Source: an uncultured Bacteroidales bacterium (lineage in GTDB: Bacteria > Bacteroidota > Bacteroidia > Bacteroidales > UBA932). From it: a DNA stretch of 64,000 nt. The notes under the pieces were generated by a model that searched no databases, was not told the origin of the DNA, and saw only the letters and a program-made list of their open reading frames with translations. The position numbers were made by a program, and so were the translations under genes. Of the stretch, positions 1 through 8,205 are shown piece by piece; within the stretch, counting starts at the first letter, position 1; each line of letters opens with the position of its first letter. The DNA is taken from the NCBI GenBank assembly GCA_900319855.1, contig ONQC01000005.1, forward strand, positions 16,442 to 80,441, given 5' to 3'.

Positions 1-895
1 CCTCTTCGGTCAGCCGGATGATCTCATATTTGGCATCTTCGTCGACATGCAGGGTCGTGTAGAATCCCTTGAAGCGGGCGATTCTCTCGTCACGCTGCTC
101 CTGCGTGGCCACGGGCATGTCCATGGCGCCGAGGATCTCCTCGCGCAGCAGCGGGTCGGCCTTCTCGAGGGCCCGGGTCGTCAGCCAGCATTTCTTGTTG
201 TTGACGATGTCCCCGCCGATGGGTTTGCCGAAGACCTTCTCATCGCCGAACGCATCCAGGTAGTCGTCGGCGACCTGGAAGGCCAGGCCGAGAGAATAGC
301 CGTAGTCATAGAGGTTGTCGCATTCGTCTTCGGTCGCGCCGGCAATCAGGGCGCCCATCTTGGCGGAGCAGGCGATCAGCACGCCGGTTTTCAGTCCGAT
401 CATCTTCATGTACCGGGACATGGGAACTTCCGGCAATTCTTCGAAATCCATGTCGAGCTGCTGGCCTTCGCAGACCTGGGCGGCGGTGGTGCTGAAGAGG
501 TTGAGCACCTGCGGGAGCACCGCGGCCGGGGCCATGGCGATGCGGCGGTAGGAGTCGATGCACATGACGTCGCCGGAAAGGATGGCGCCGTCTTCGCCCC
601 ATTTGGTCCAGACGGTCGGCTTCCCGCGGCGGAGCGGGGACTTGTCCATGATGTCGTCGTGGATCAGGGTGAAGTTGTGGAAGACCTCGAGCGCGGCGGC
701 CGGCTGCAGGATGCTCTCGTCGAATTCATCCTTGAACAGGGAATAGGCGGTCAGGCAGAGACGGGGACGCAACTGCTTGCCTCCCAGCGCAATCATGTAG
801 CGGAGCGGGTCATAGAGTCCTTTCGGCTCCTCGGTAAACTGTATCTTGGAGAAGAGGCCCTGTGTCAGGGTACGGATCTGGCTTTCGGTTATCAT
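1..895 (-). CDS. Polyprenyl (isoprenoid) diphosphate synthase, partial
   Basis: Trans-isoprenyl diphosphate synthase that condenses isopentenyl diphosphate onto allylic diphosphates to make quinone or lipid-carrier side chains in the cytoplasm. Translating the minus strand from the ATG at 893-895 gives about 298 residues before the window ends, so the C-terminus is missing. The GGKQLRPRL motif is at about residues 38-46. Both Mg-binding aspartate motifs are present: DDIMD at 80-84 and DDYLD at 210-214. The residues before the first motif do not tell me product length, so farnesyl, geranylgeranyl and longer-chain synthases all remain possible. It is divergent from rsgA with a 59-base gap. Family assignment is secure; chain length is not. 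Confidence 0.93.
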   Translation of the reverse strand, partial: MITESQIRTLTQGLFSKIQFTEEPKGLYDPLRYMIALGGKQLRPRLCLTAYSLFKDEFDESILQPAAALEVFHNFTLIHDDIMDKSPLRRGKPTVWTKWGEDGAILSGDVMCIDSYRRIAMAPAAVLPQVLNLFSTTAAQVCEGQQLDMDFEELPEVPMSRYMKMIGLKTGVLIACSAKMGALIAGATEDECDNLYDYGYSLGLAFQVADDYLDAFGDEKVFGKPIGGDIVNNKKCWLTTRALEKADPLLREEILGAMDMPVATQEQRDERIARFKGFYTTLHVDEDAKYEIIRLTEE

Positions 896-929
896 GAGAA
901 TAGATTTTAGCGTTGTCCACAAATATAAT

Positions 930-937
930 TATCTTTG
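930..937 (+). promoter_or_regulatory. -7 promoter element for rsgA
   Basis: TATCTTTG matches the Bacteroidota -7 consensus TAnnTTTG and lies 17 bases before the ATG at 955. A TTG start at 913 would sit upstream of this box and could not be transcribed from it, which supports the ATG at 955 as the rsgA start. The -33 element is weak. Confidence 0.6.
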
Positions 938-954
938 TACAAATTTTCAAGCGG

Positions 955-1923
955 ATGATCCTACGGGGAGAAGCAACGGTGATCAAAAATGCGGGCAGCC
1001 ATTTCCTGCTGTCCGCCCTCCCGGCGTGGGCCCCGTTCCCGGCGGTCCTTAAGGGAAAGGTCCGGCTGGATGCCGGTTCCTCGACCAATCCAGTCGCGGT
1101 CGGAGACCATGTCCGATATGAAGCGGAAGTCCCTGACGGACAAGGTACGGAAGCGGTCGACATGCTGCATCCGGCGACCATTTCCGAGATCCTCGAGCGC
1201 AAGAACCACATCATCCGCAAGTCCACCAACCTCTCCCGCCAGAGCCATGTCATCGCGGCCAACCTGGACCGGGCCTATCTGGTCGTCTCCCTGTATTTCC
1301 CGCAGATCAAGCTGCCCTTCCTGGACCGGCTGCTGGTGACCTGCGAAGTGTATGGGATCCCGGCCACGATCGTCATGAACAAGGTCGACCTCTATCGGGA
1401 AGAGGCGGAAGAGTATGTGGCGGATTTCCACCGGATTTATGAGGGAGCCGGCTATCCGGTCATCGAGACCTCCGTCCTCACCGGGGAGGGGATCGATGCC
1501 CTTCGGGAAGACTGCAAGGACAAGGTCTGCCTGTTCTCCGGCGAATCCGGCGTGGGGAAATCCTCCCTGATCCATGCCCTCGATCCGACCCTCGACCCGA
1601 AGGTGGGAAGGATCTCCGACGCCCACCTGCAGGGAAAGCACACGACTTCATTATACGAAATGTACCGCCTCTCGAGCGGGGGCTATATTATTGATACACC
1701 GGGGCTGAGGGGCTTCGGCCTGGTCCGGCTGGAAAAAGAAGAGATCGCCCTCTATTTCCCGGAAATGCTCAAGGCGGCCCGTGACTGCCGTTTCACCCCC
1801 TGCACCCATACCCACGAACCCGGCTGCGCCGTCAAGGCAGCCGTGGAGGTGGGGACCATCAGTCCTGAACGCTATTCCTCCTACCTCGGCATGCTCGAGG
1901 AGGACACCAAATTCCGTCAATGA
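955..1923 (+). CDS. rsgA: Ribosome small subunit-dependent GTPase A
   Basis: Circularly permuted GTPase (YjeQ/EngC) that checks late 30S subunit maturation. The 322-residue product has an N-terminal OB fold and then permuted G motifs: NKVD (G4) at 142-145, the P-loop GESGVGKSS at 196-204, and DTPG (G3) at 247-250. A C-terminal zinc-binding cluster follows (C278, C283, H285 and C291 region). The start at 955 was chosen because it lies just downstream of a good -7 element; the reading frame stays open upstream to a TTG at 913. The stop overlaps the next ATG by four bases (ATGA), so the MATE transporter is probably translationally coupled. Confidence 0.95.
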   Translation: MILRGEATVIKNAGSHFLLSALPAWAPFPAVLKGKVRLDAGSSTNPVAVGDHVRYEAEVPDGQGTEAVDMLHPATISEILERKNHIIRKSTNLSRQSHVIAANLDRAYLVVSLYFPQIKLPFLDRLLVTCEVYGIPATIVMNKVDLYREEAEEYVADFHRIYEGAGYPVIETSVLTGEGIDALREDCKDKVCLFSGESGVGKSSLIHALDPTLDPKVGRISDAHLQGKHTTSLYEMYRLSSGGYIIDTPGLRGFGLVRLEKEEIALYFPEMLKAARDCRFTPCTHTHEPGCAVKAAVEVGTISPERYSSYLGMLEEDTKFRQ

Positions 1924-3380
1924 GGGCGCTCAACAAAGAAATCCTCCGCCTGGCCATCCCGAGCATCCTGGCCAACATCACGATCCCGCTGGTCGGTCTC
2001 GTGGACCTGGCCATCGCCGGTCACCTCTCGGCCGGAGAAGCGGCGACCCTGATCGGGGGTATTTCGATTGGGTCCATGCTCTTCGACCTGCTCTATTGGA
2101 ATTTCGGTTTCCTGCGGGTCGGCACCGGCGGCATGACCGCCCAGGCCTGGGGCCGCGGCGACCGGCACGAAATGGCCTCCCTGCTGGTACGCGGGGTGGG
2201 CCTGGCTTTCCTGATTGCGGGGGTCATGTTGCTGTTGCAATGGCCCTTCGTCAAAGGCGTTTTCCTGTTTGTCGACTGCAGTCCGCAAGTGCGGGAACTG
2301 GCTGAGCAATATTTCTTTATCCGCATCTGGGCCGCTCCGGCGAGCCTGGCCCTGATGGCTTTCCGAGGCTGGTTCATCGGCATGCAGGACAGCGTCAGTT
2401 CCATGTTGACCGACCTGGTAGTCAACGGGGTGAACATCGTCGCGAGTATCCTGCTGGCCCGGGCCATTGGTTTCGGGGGCATCGCGGCGGGCACCGTCAC
2501 GGCCCAGTATGCCGGCCTGCTTTTCGCCATAGGGGTGGTGCTGGCCAAATACCGGCGCAGCACGTTCGTGGGCCTGGGTGCCGCCGATTTCCGTACCGCC
2601 TTCCGCGGCGGAGAACTGCGGAAATTCATGAAAATCAACAGTGACTTGTTCGTGCGCTCGCTGAGCATGGTCGCCGTCTACATCGGCTTTACCATCCTGT
2701 CCGCCCGCTATGGCGACCTGATGCTGGCCACGGCCTCGATCCTGATGAAACTGCTGCTGCTCTTCTCCTATTTCACGGATGGCTTTGCCTATGCAGGAGA
2801 GGCCCTTACGGGGCGTTTCTTCGGGGAACGGAACCGGGATATGGTGTGGGAAACGGTGCGCTGGACCTTTGTCTGGAGCATGGGGATCGGGCTGGGCTTC
2901 GTCCTGGTCTACCTGTTCGGCGCCACGCCGCTGCTGCGGATCCTGACCGAGGATCGGGATGTGATTGACGCCTGCCGGCTGTTTTTCGTCTGGCTGCTGC
3001 CCATGCCGCTGATCGGCTGCGCCGCCTTTACGTGGGACGGCGTCTATGTAGGCGCAACGGCTTCCGTTCCGATGCGGGACAGCACGGTCCTGGCCGCCAT
3101 CGCCTTCTTCGCCTTCTGGCTGGCCGGTATTTCGCTGCTGGATGTGGTCAAGCCCGGTCTGTCCGGCGTGCCGTCCCCCGTTGCCGGCGCCGATGCCCGC
3201 CAGGTGGCGGCCATCCAGATCCTGCTGGCGGCGTATTTCGCCCACCTGGCTGTCCGGACGCTGTGGCTGACCATCCGCTACCGGCCGGCGGTGCTGGCGA
3301 AGGTGCCCCGGGCGCCCGGTGGCGCCGTTGTCCTCGATCCTGTCACGAAGCAGGAAATGGAAACGGGTGATGTTGAATGA
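1920..3380 (+). CDS. MATE family efflux transporter
   Basis: A 486-residue inner-membrane protein with about 12 hydrophobic segments. The N-terminus (EILRLAIPSILANITIPLVG, then DLAIAGHL) is typical of the DinF branch of the multidrug and toxin extrusion family, which exports cationic compounds using a Na+ or H+ gradient. The start codon overlaps the rsgA stop by four bases. One loop near residue 420 (VKPGLSGVPSPVAGADARQ) is longer than I would expect between membrane segments. Substrate cannot be predicted. The pairing with rsgA appears to be only transcriptional. Confidence 0.9.
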   Translation: MRALNKEILRLAIPSILANITIPLVGLVDLAIAGHLSAGEAATLIGGISIGSMLFDLLYWNFGFLRVGTGGMTAQAWGRGDRHEMASLLVRGVGLAFLIAGVMLLLQWPFVKGVFLFVDCSPQVRELAEQYFFIRIWAAPASLALMAFRGWFIGMQDSVSSMLTDLVVNGVNIVASILLARAIGFGGIAAGTVTAQYAGLLFAIGVVLAKYRRSTFVGLGAADFRTAFRGGELRKFMKINSDLFVRSLSMVAVYIGFTILSARYGDLMLATASILMKLLLLFSYFTDGFAYAGEALTGRFFGERNRDMVWETVRWTFVWSMGIGLGFVLVYLFGATPLLRILTEDRDVIDACRLFFVWLLPMPLIGCAAFTWDGVYVGATASVPMRDSTVLAAIAFFAFWLAGISLLDVVKPGLSGVPSPVAGADARQVAAIQILLAAYFAHLAVRTLWLTIRYRPAVLAKVPRAPGGAVVLDPVTKQEMETGDVE

Positions 3381-3391
3381 TTTATGCGCGG

Positions 3392-3417
3392 TTCATGTCG
3401 CATTTTTACGACATGAA
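3392..3417. repeat. Inverted repeat between MATE and MFS genes
   Basis: Nine-base perfect arms TTCATGTCG and CGACATGAA surround an 8-nt loop. No T-tract follows on either strand, so an operator or an RNA hairpin is as likely as a terminator. It lies about 50 bases before the MFS start. Confidence 0.5.
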
Positions 3418-3467
3418 ACTTTGATAAAGGATTGATTTATAGTAAAATACATTTTCTGGCTTCCCAT

Positions 3468-4823
3468 ATGAGTTTTTACAGCTATTTCAGAATATCGAAG
3501 CCTTCGGAGGCGAAGGTCCCGGGGGAGAAGGTTTCCGAGACCTACCGCCAGCTCCGAAGCCGGACATTCTGGGGTGTAACCGTGGCCTACAGCCTGTTCT
3601 ACATCTGCCGGATGGCCTTGAGTGTGGTCAAGCAGCCGCTCATCGACGGGGAGATCCTGACGGCCGGCCAGCTGGGCCTGATCGGATCGGCCCTGCTGTT
3701 CGTCTATGCCGTCGGCAAGTTTGTCAACGGGTTCATCGCCGACTACTGCAACATCCGCCGGTTCATGGCCTGGGGCCTGTTCATCTCCGCCCTGGTCAAC
3801 CTGGTCATGGGCGTGATGGGACTGGTGACGGGCCGCCACGTGCTGCTGTTCGTCTCCTTCTTCATCTTTTGGGGAATCAACGGCTGGGTCCAGTCGATGG
3901 GCTCGCCTCCGGGCGTCATCAGCCTGTCCCGCTGGTTCCCGCTCAAGGAAAGGGGAACCTGGTACAGCATTTTCAGCGCGACACCATATCTGGGCAAGTT
4001 CCTGTCCTTTAACTTGATCGGTTTGATCGCCGGAATGGCGGGCTGGCAGTGGGGCTTCGTATTCGCCGGTGCATGCGGTGTCGTGGGTTCCCTGACCATC
4101 CTGCTGCTGGTCTCCGACACGCCGGAAAGCAAAGGCCTTCCGTCCGTGCAGGAACTCTCCGGAGAGCAGACGCAGAAAGCCGACACGCTGCCGACCAAGA
4201 CCCTGCAGAAGTATGTCTTCCGGCATCCCGGCATCTGGGTCATTGCCCTGTCGAGCGCCTTCATCTATGTGACGCAATATGCGGTCAGCGGCTGGGGCGT
4301 CCTGTTCCTCCAGAAAGGGAAGGGATTCTCGCTGGAATCCGCCAACTCGATCATCGCCTTCGCCGAAGCCTTCGGCATCGCGGGTACCGTGCTGGCCGGC
4401 TGGCTTTCCGATAAACTCTTCCGGGGCAACCGGGTGACGCCGGTCCTGCTGTCCGGCGCGCTCTGCCTGCTGTCCCTGGGCCTGTTCCTGTTCGCCCGGG
4501 GGAATGCCCTGGCCAACATCGCCTTCGTCTCCCTGTTCAGCCTCTCCATCGGCGTGGTCTTCTGCATCGTGGCCGGCCTGATGGCCCTGGACATCGTGCC
4601 CCGCAAGGCCACGGGCTCGGCGCTCGGCATCGTCGGCATCTCCAGTTATGTCGCCGCCGGCATCCAAGATATCGTCAGCGGATTCATGATCCAGGAGGGC
4701 AGCGCCACCGGCGACTATAACTTCGTCCCGGTTTCCCTGTTCTGGCTGGCGGCCTGCCTGGTGTCTATCCTGCTTCCCGTCTGGGGCTGGAAACACCTGA
4801 AGAAGAAGGTGGTCGAAGAATAA
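3468..4823 (+). CDS. MFS transporter of the organophosphate:phosphate antiporter type
   Basis: A 451-residue, 12-helix major facilitator. The N-terminal pattern (FWGVTVAYSLFYICRMALSV) and the segment WGINGWVQSMGSPPG followed by LSRWFPLKERGTWYS are typical of the OPA family (GlpT, UhpT, UhpC). These exchange glycerol phosphate or hexose phosphates for phosphate, or sense them. The frame is open back to a TTG at 3432; the ATG at 3468 gives a normal amphipathic N-terminus. It lies upstream of malQ on the same strand, but malQ has its own promoter. Exact substrate unknown. Confidence 0.85.
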   Translation: MSFYSYFRISKPSEAKVPGEKVSETYRQLRSRTFWGVTVAYSLFYICRMALSVVKQPLIDGEILTAGQLGLIGSALLFVYAVGKFVNGFIADYCNIRRFMAWGLFISALVNLVMGVMGLVTGRHVLLFVSFFIFWGINGWVQSMGSPPGVISLSRWFPLKERGTWYSIFSATPYLGKFLSFNLIGLIAGMAGWQWGFVFAGACGVVGSLTILLLVSDTPESKGLPSVQELSGEQTQKADTLPTKTLQKYVFRHPGIWVIALSSAFIYVTQYAVSGWGVLFLQKGKGFSLESANSIIAFAEAFGIAGTVLAGWLSDKLFRGNRVTPVLLSGALCLLSLGLFLFARGNALANIAFVSLFSLSIGVVFCIVAGLMALDIVPRKATGSALGIVGISSYVAAGIQDIVSGFMIQEGSATGDYNFVPVSLFWLAACLVSILLPVWGWKHLKKKVVEE

Positions 4824-4834
4824 GTTTTTTTTGC

Positions 4835-4842
4835 TACATTTG
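4835..4842 (+). promoter_or_regulatory. -7 promoter element for malQ
   Basis: TACATTTG fits TAnnTTTG and is preceded by a T-rich run. The predicted start site near 4849 leaves a leader of about 19 bases to the ATG at 4868, so malQ can be transcribed independently of the upstream MFS gene. Confidence 0.6.
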
Positions 4843-4867
4843 TCCTATAACACAAAACATACGAACC

Positions 4868-7432
4868 ATGCAAATCCAGTTTTTCGTTGAATACAAGACC
4901 CGTTGGGGCGACCGCCTTGTGCTGGTTGCAGGCAGCAAACGGCATGACATGGCTCCGCGACAGGGCGGCATCTGGACCCTGTTCCGGGACAAGGTCCGTT
5001 CCCTGGGTGAATATCATTATGAGGTATGGCGGGGTGAGAAATGCATCCGTACGGAAGACGTTCCCCACCATGTCGACGCGACGACGGGCGTGAAGAAACT
5101 GATCCTGAAAGACCGCTGGCAGGACCGGCCGGCCAACGCCCCGTTCTGGTCCACGCTGTTCAAGGATGTGGTTTTCGCCCGCGGCGAACGGTCGCCGCAG
5201 CCGCAGGAAGGCAACGTTACCTTTGTCTTCCCGGCCGCCGAGGTCCGCTCTGACCTGGCCGTCGCCCTGACCGGCAGCGACTGGGGCTGGAAGCAGATGC
5301 AGCTGATGGACGATTCGGCCTTCCCAGTCTGGACCCTGACCCTGCAGGTGGACAAGCCGTTTGATTATAAATTCGCCCTGGTGGACCGCAAGACCCTGGC
5401 TCCGGTCTGCTGGGAAACCGGCCCGAACCGCTTCTTCAACGAAGTGCCGGCCGAAGGCAGCCATTTGCTGGTAAGCGATATCATTCCCGTCTTCCCGACC
5501 CTTCCCTGGCGGGGAGCCGGCACGGCCGTCCCGGTCTTCTCCCTGCGCAGCGAGGAGAGTTTCGGCGTCGGCGAATTCCACGACATCCGCCTGCTGGTGG
5601 ACTGGGCCGTCGCAACGGGCCAGAACGTGATCCAGCTCCTGCCGATCAATGATACCACCATGACCGGCACCTGGCAGGATTCCTATCCGTACAATGCCAA
5701 CACGACCTTCGCCCTGCACCCGCAGTTCATCCACCTGCCGGATGCCGGCGTCCGCCAGGACAAGGCCTACAAGACCCTGCGGGACGAGCTGAATGCCCTT
5801 CCGCAGATTGATTATGAGCGGGTTAACGGCGAGAAACTCCGCCTGCTCCGCAAAGCCTTCGCCAAGACGAAGGTGCTTGAATCGGCAGAATACAAGGCCT
5901 TCTATGAGGCCAATAAAGGCTGGCTGCTGCCTTATGCGGTCTTCTGCTGCCTGCGGGATGAAACCGGCACGCCGGACTTCAGCCAGTGGGGCAAGATGGC
6001 CAAATACAGCGCCAAGAAAGTGGCCGACTATGCCGCTGCCCATGAGGAAGAAGTCAACTTCCACTGCTTCATCCAGTTCCACCTCGACGCCCAGCTCAAA
6101 GACGCGGTGGCCTATGCCCATGCCCACGGCGTGGCCCTGAAAGGAGACCTGCCGATCGGCATCAGCCGCACCAGCGTGGATGCGTGGGCCTATCCCGCCC
6201 TCTACCACCTGGATTCCCAGGCGGGCGCACCGCCGGATGCTTTCTCCACCCTCGGCCAGAACTGGGGTTTCCCGACCTACAACTGGGAAAAAATGGCGGA
6301 AGACGATTTCGCCTGGTGGAAATCGCGCATGCGCAAGATGAGCGAGTATTTCGACGCCTTCCGTATCGACCACATCCTGGGATTCTTCCGCATCTGGGAG
6401 ATCCCGATGCACGCCGTTCACGGCCTGCTGGGCTATTTCAACCCGGCCCTGCCGTATTCGGCGGCGGAACTCCGGAACCTGGGCTTCGACATGGAAGGCG
6501 GCCGCTTCTGCACCCCGCTGACCTACGACTGGGTCCTGGGCGAGATCTTTGGCGACCGGGCGGCCGAGGTCCGCAAACGGTTCATCAAGAACGGGAAGAT
6601 CGTCCCCGAAGTTGCAACCCAGCGGCAGGTGGCCGCGCTGCTCTCCGACGATCCGGACCTGTGCGAAAAGATGATGGCCTGGCTGGATGACGTGCTCTTC
6701 ATCGAGGATCCCCGCAAACCGGGGTACTACCATCCGCGCATCTCCGGCCAGAACACCTTGGCCTACCGCGCGTTGGACGACCATGCCCGCCGTGCTTTCA
6801 AGGAATTGCATGACGACTTCTTCTACCGCCGCCACAACGATTTCTGGAAGGAATCCGCGATGAGGAAACTGCCGTCCCTGCTGGAATCCACCGGCATGCT
6901 GACCTGCGGCGAGGACCTGGGCATGATCCCGGCCTGCGTCCCCGAAGTGATGGAGCGCCTCGGTATCCTGTCGCTGGAGATCCAGCGCATGCCGAAGGCC
7001 GTGACCGAGGAGTTCGCCAACCCCGCCCGCTATCCGTACTACTGCGTCTGCGCCACGGGTACCCATGACACCAGCACCCTGCGGGCCTGGTGGGAGGAAG
7101 ACCGCGAGGCGACCCAGCGCTACTGGAACAAGATGCTCCACGGCGGCGGTGCGGCCCCTTACTATTGTGAACCGTGGGTGGCCGAAAAGATTATCGACCA
7201 GCACCTCAAGTCCCCGGCTATGCTCTGCATCCTGCCCCTGCAGGACTGGCTGTCCATTGACGGGACCGTCCGGTACCAGGGCGATCCGTCCGACGAGCGC
7301 ATCAACATCCCGGCCATCCCGCGCCATTACTGGCGCTACCGGATGCACCTTACGCTCGAAGCCCTCATCGCGCAGACGGGGCTCAATGCGAAACTGAAGG
7401 GAATGATCCAGCGCTCCGCGCGCGGCGTCTAA
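4868..7432 (+). CDS. malQ: 4-alpha-glucanotransferase (amylomaltase, DPE2-like) with N-terminal CBM20 modules
   Basis: GH77 enzyme that transfers alpha-1,4-glucan segments in the cytoplasm and recycles maltose and maltodextrin. The 854-residue protein starts with two CBM20-like starch-binding modules (about residues 1-105 and 115-215). The GH77 barrel follows. The catalytic nucleophile is in DAFRIDH (D501), the acid/base in GEDLG (E682) and the third carboxylate in GTHDTST (D734). The roughly 180 residues between nucleophile and acid/base are far more than in Taq-type amylomaltase, where the gap is about 47. This is the insertion typical of plant DPE2 and Bacteroides homologues. It complements the starch operon at 32.5-44.8 kb. 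Its stop overlaps the stop of the convergent response regulator. Confidence 0.95.
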   Translation: MQIQFFVEYKTRWGDRLVLVAGSKRHDMAPRQGGIWTLFRDKVRSLGEYHYEVWRGEKCIRTEDVPHHVDATTGVKKLILKDRWQDRPANAPFWSTLFKDVVFARGERSPQPQEGNVTFVFPAAEVRSDLAVALTGSDWGWKQMQLMDDSAFPVWTLTLQVDKPFDYKFALVDRKTLAPVCWETGPNRFFNEVPAEGSHLLVSDIIPVFPTLPWRGAGTAVPVFSLRSEESFGVGEFHDIRLLVDWAVATGQNVIQLLPINDTTMTGTWQDSYPYNANTTFALHPQFIHLPDAGVRQDKAYKTLRDELNALPQIDYERVNGEKLRLLRKAFAKTKVLESAEYKAFYEANKGWLLPYAVFCCLRDETGTPDFSQWGKMAKYSAKKVADYAAAHEEEVNFHCFIQFHLDAQLKDAVAYAHAHGVALKGDLPIGISRTSVDAWAYPALYHLDSQAGAPPDAFSTLGQNWGFPTYNWEKMAEDDFAWWKSRMRKMSEYFDAFRIDHILGFFRIWEIPMHAVHGLLGYFNPALPYSAAELRNLGFDMEGGRFCTPLTYDWVLGEIFGDRAAEVRKRFIKNGKIVPEVATQRQVAALLSDDPDLCEKMMAWLDDVLFIEDPRKPGYYHPRISGQNTLAYRALDDHARRAFKELHDDFFYRRHNDFWKESAMRKLPSLLESTGMLTCGEDLGMIPACVPEVMERLGILSLEIQRMPKAVTEEFANPARYPYYCVCATGTHDTSTLRAWWEEDREATQRYWNKMLHGGGAAPYYCEPWVAEKIIDQHLKSPAMLCILPLQDWLSIDGTVRYQGDPSDERINIPAIPRHYWRYRMHLTLEALIAQTGLNAKLKGMIQRSARGV

Positions 7433-8199
7433 TTTTCCAGCCAGGCGAGAAAATCATCCACACGGGCACGGGAGACGGTCAGATCAGGGCCGTCTCCCCG
7501 CCGTTTTGCATGGTCGGGAAGGGAAACCAACAGGCGTCCGCCGAAGAGTTTGGTGATGCTTTCGACGGATTCCTTGGCGACGATGCAGCTGCGGGAGATC
7601 CGGAAAAACTGCGCCGGGTCGAGTTCCGTGATGATGGTATCCAGGGAGTTGTCGACGACATAGGTGGCACCGTCCCGGGTCACGACGTGGTTGTCCTTGG
7701 ACTCGGAATAGAAACAGGCGATGTCGGCGGTCTTGACCGGGACGATCCGGTCGTTGAAATGGACCAGCCAGCGCTCTTTCCAGGGCTCGGCGGTCTGTGT
7801 GCGGGCGGACAGGGTGCGGATGAGCTGGTCGACATCCATCGCGGGCATGCCGCTCTGGCGGCACCGCTCGATGGCCCGGCGCAAGGCGGGCAGTTCGATG
7901 GGCTTGAGCAGGTAGTCGATGCTGCCGGCCTCGAAGGCCTTGATGGCGTAATTGTCATAGGCCGTGGTCATGACGACATGTCCGTGGACTTCCGTTTTCT
8001 TGAAGATCTCAAAGCATTGCCCATCAGACAGTTCGACATCCATGAAAATGATATCCGGCCGTCCGGTACGGAGCCATGCCACGGCCTCCCGGACCGATGA
8101 GGCGGTCCCGGCGATCTCGATGTCGGGAAAGTTCTCTCTCAGGGTGCGGGCCAGTTGCTCGCGGGCCATGGTCTCGTCTTCAATCAGAAAGGCTTTCAT
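7429..8199 (-). CDS. LytTR-type response regulator 1
   Basis: A 256-residue regulator with a CheY-like receiver domain (1-115; acidic pair E7/D8, phospho-acceptor D54 in IIFMDVEL, conserved K in YLLKPIE). A C-terminal LytTR DNA-binding domain follows (about 150-250; FFRISRSCIV is the typical core). LytTR domains bind paired 9-bp direct repeats about 21 bp apart. The gene lies six bases after the histidine kinase at 8206-9576, its evident partner. The stop TAG overlaps the malQ stop TAA, so neither gene has room for its own terminator. Candidate targets within the window are the 21-bp-spaced boxes at 26104-26154 and 32379-32429. Confidence 0.93.
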   Translation of the reverse strand: MKAFLIEDETMAREQLARTLRENFPDIEIAGTASSVREAVAWLRTGRPDIIFMDVELSDGQCFEIFKKTEVHGHVVMTTAYDNYAIKAFEAGSIDYLLKPIELPALRRAIERCRQSGMPAMDVDQLIRTLSARTQTAEPWKERWLVHFNDRIVPVKTADIACFYSESKDNHVVTRDGATYVVDNSLDTIITELDPAQFFRISRSCIVAKESVESITKLFGGRLLVSLPDHAKRRGDGPDLTVSRARVDDFLAWLEN

Positions 8200-8205
8200 A
8201 GGGGA

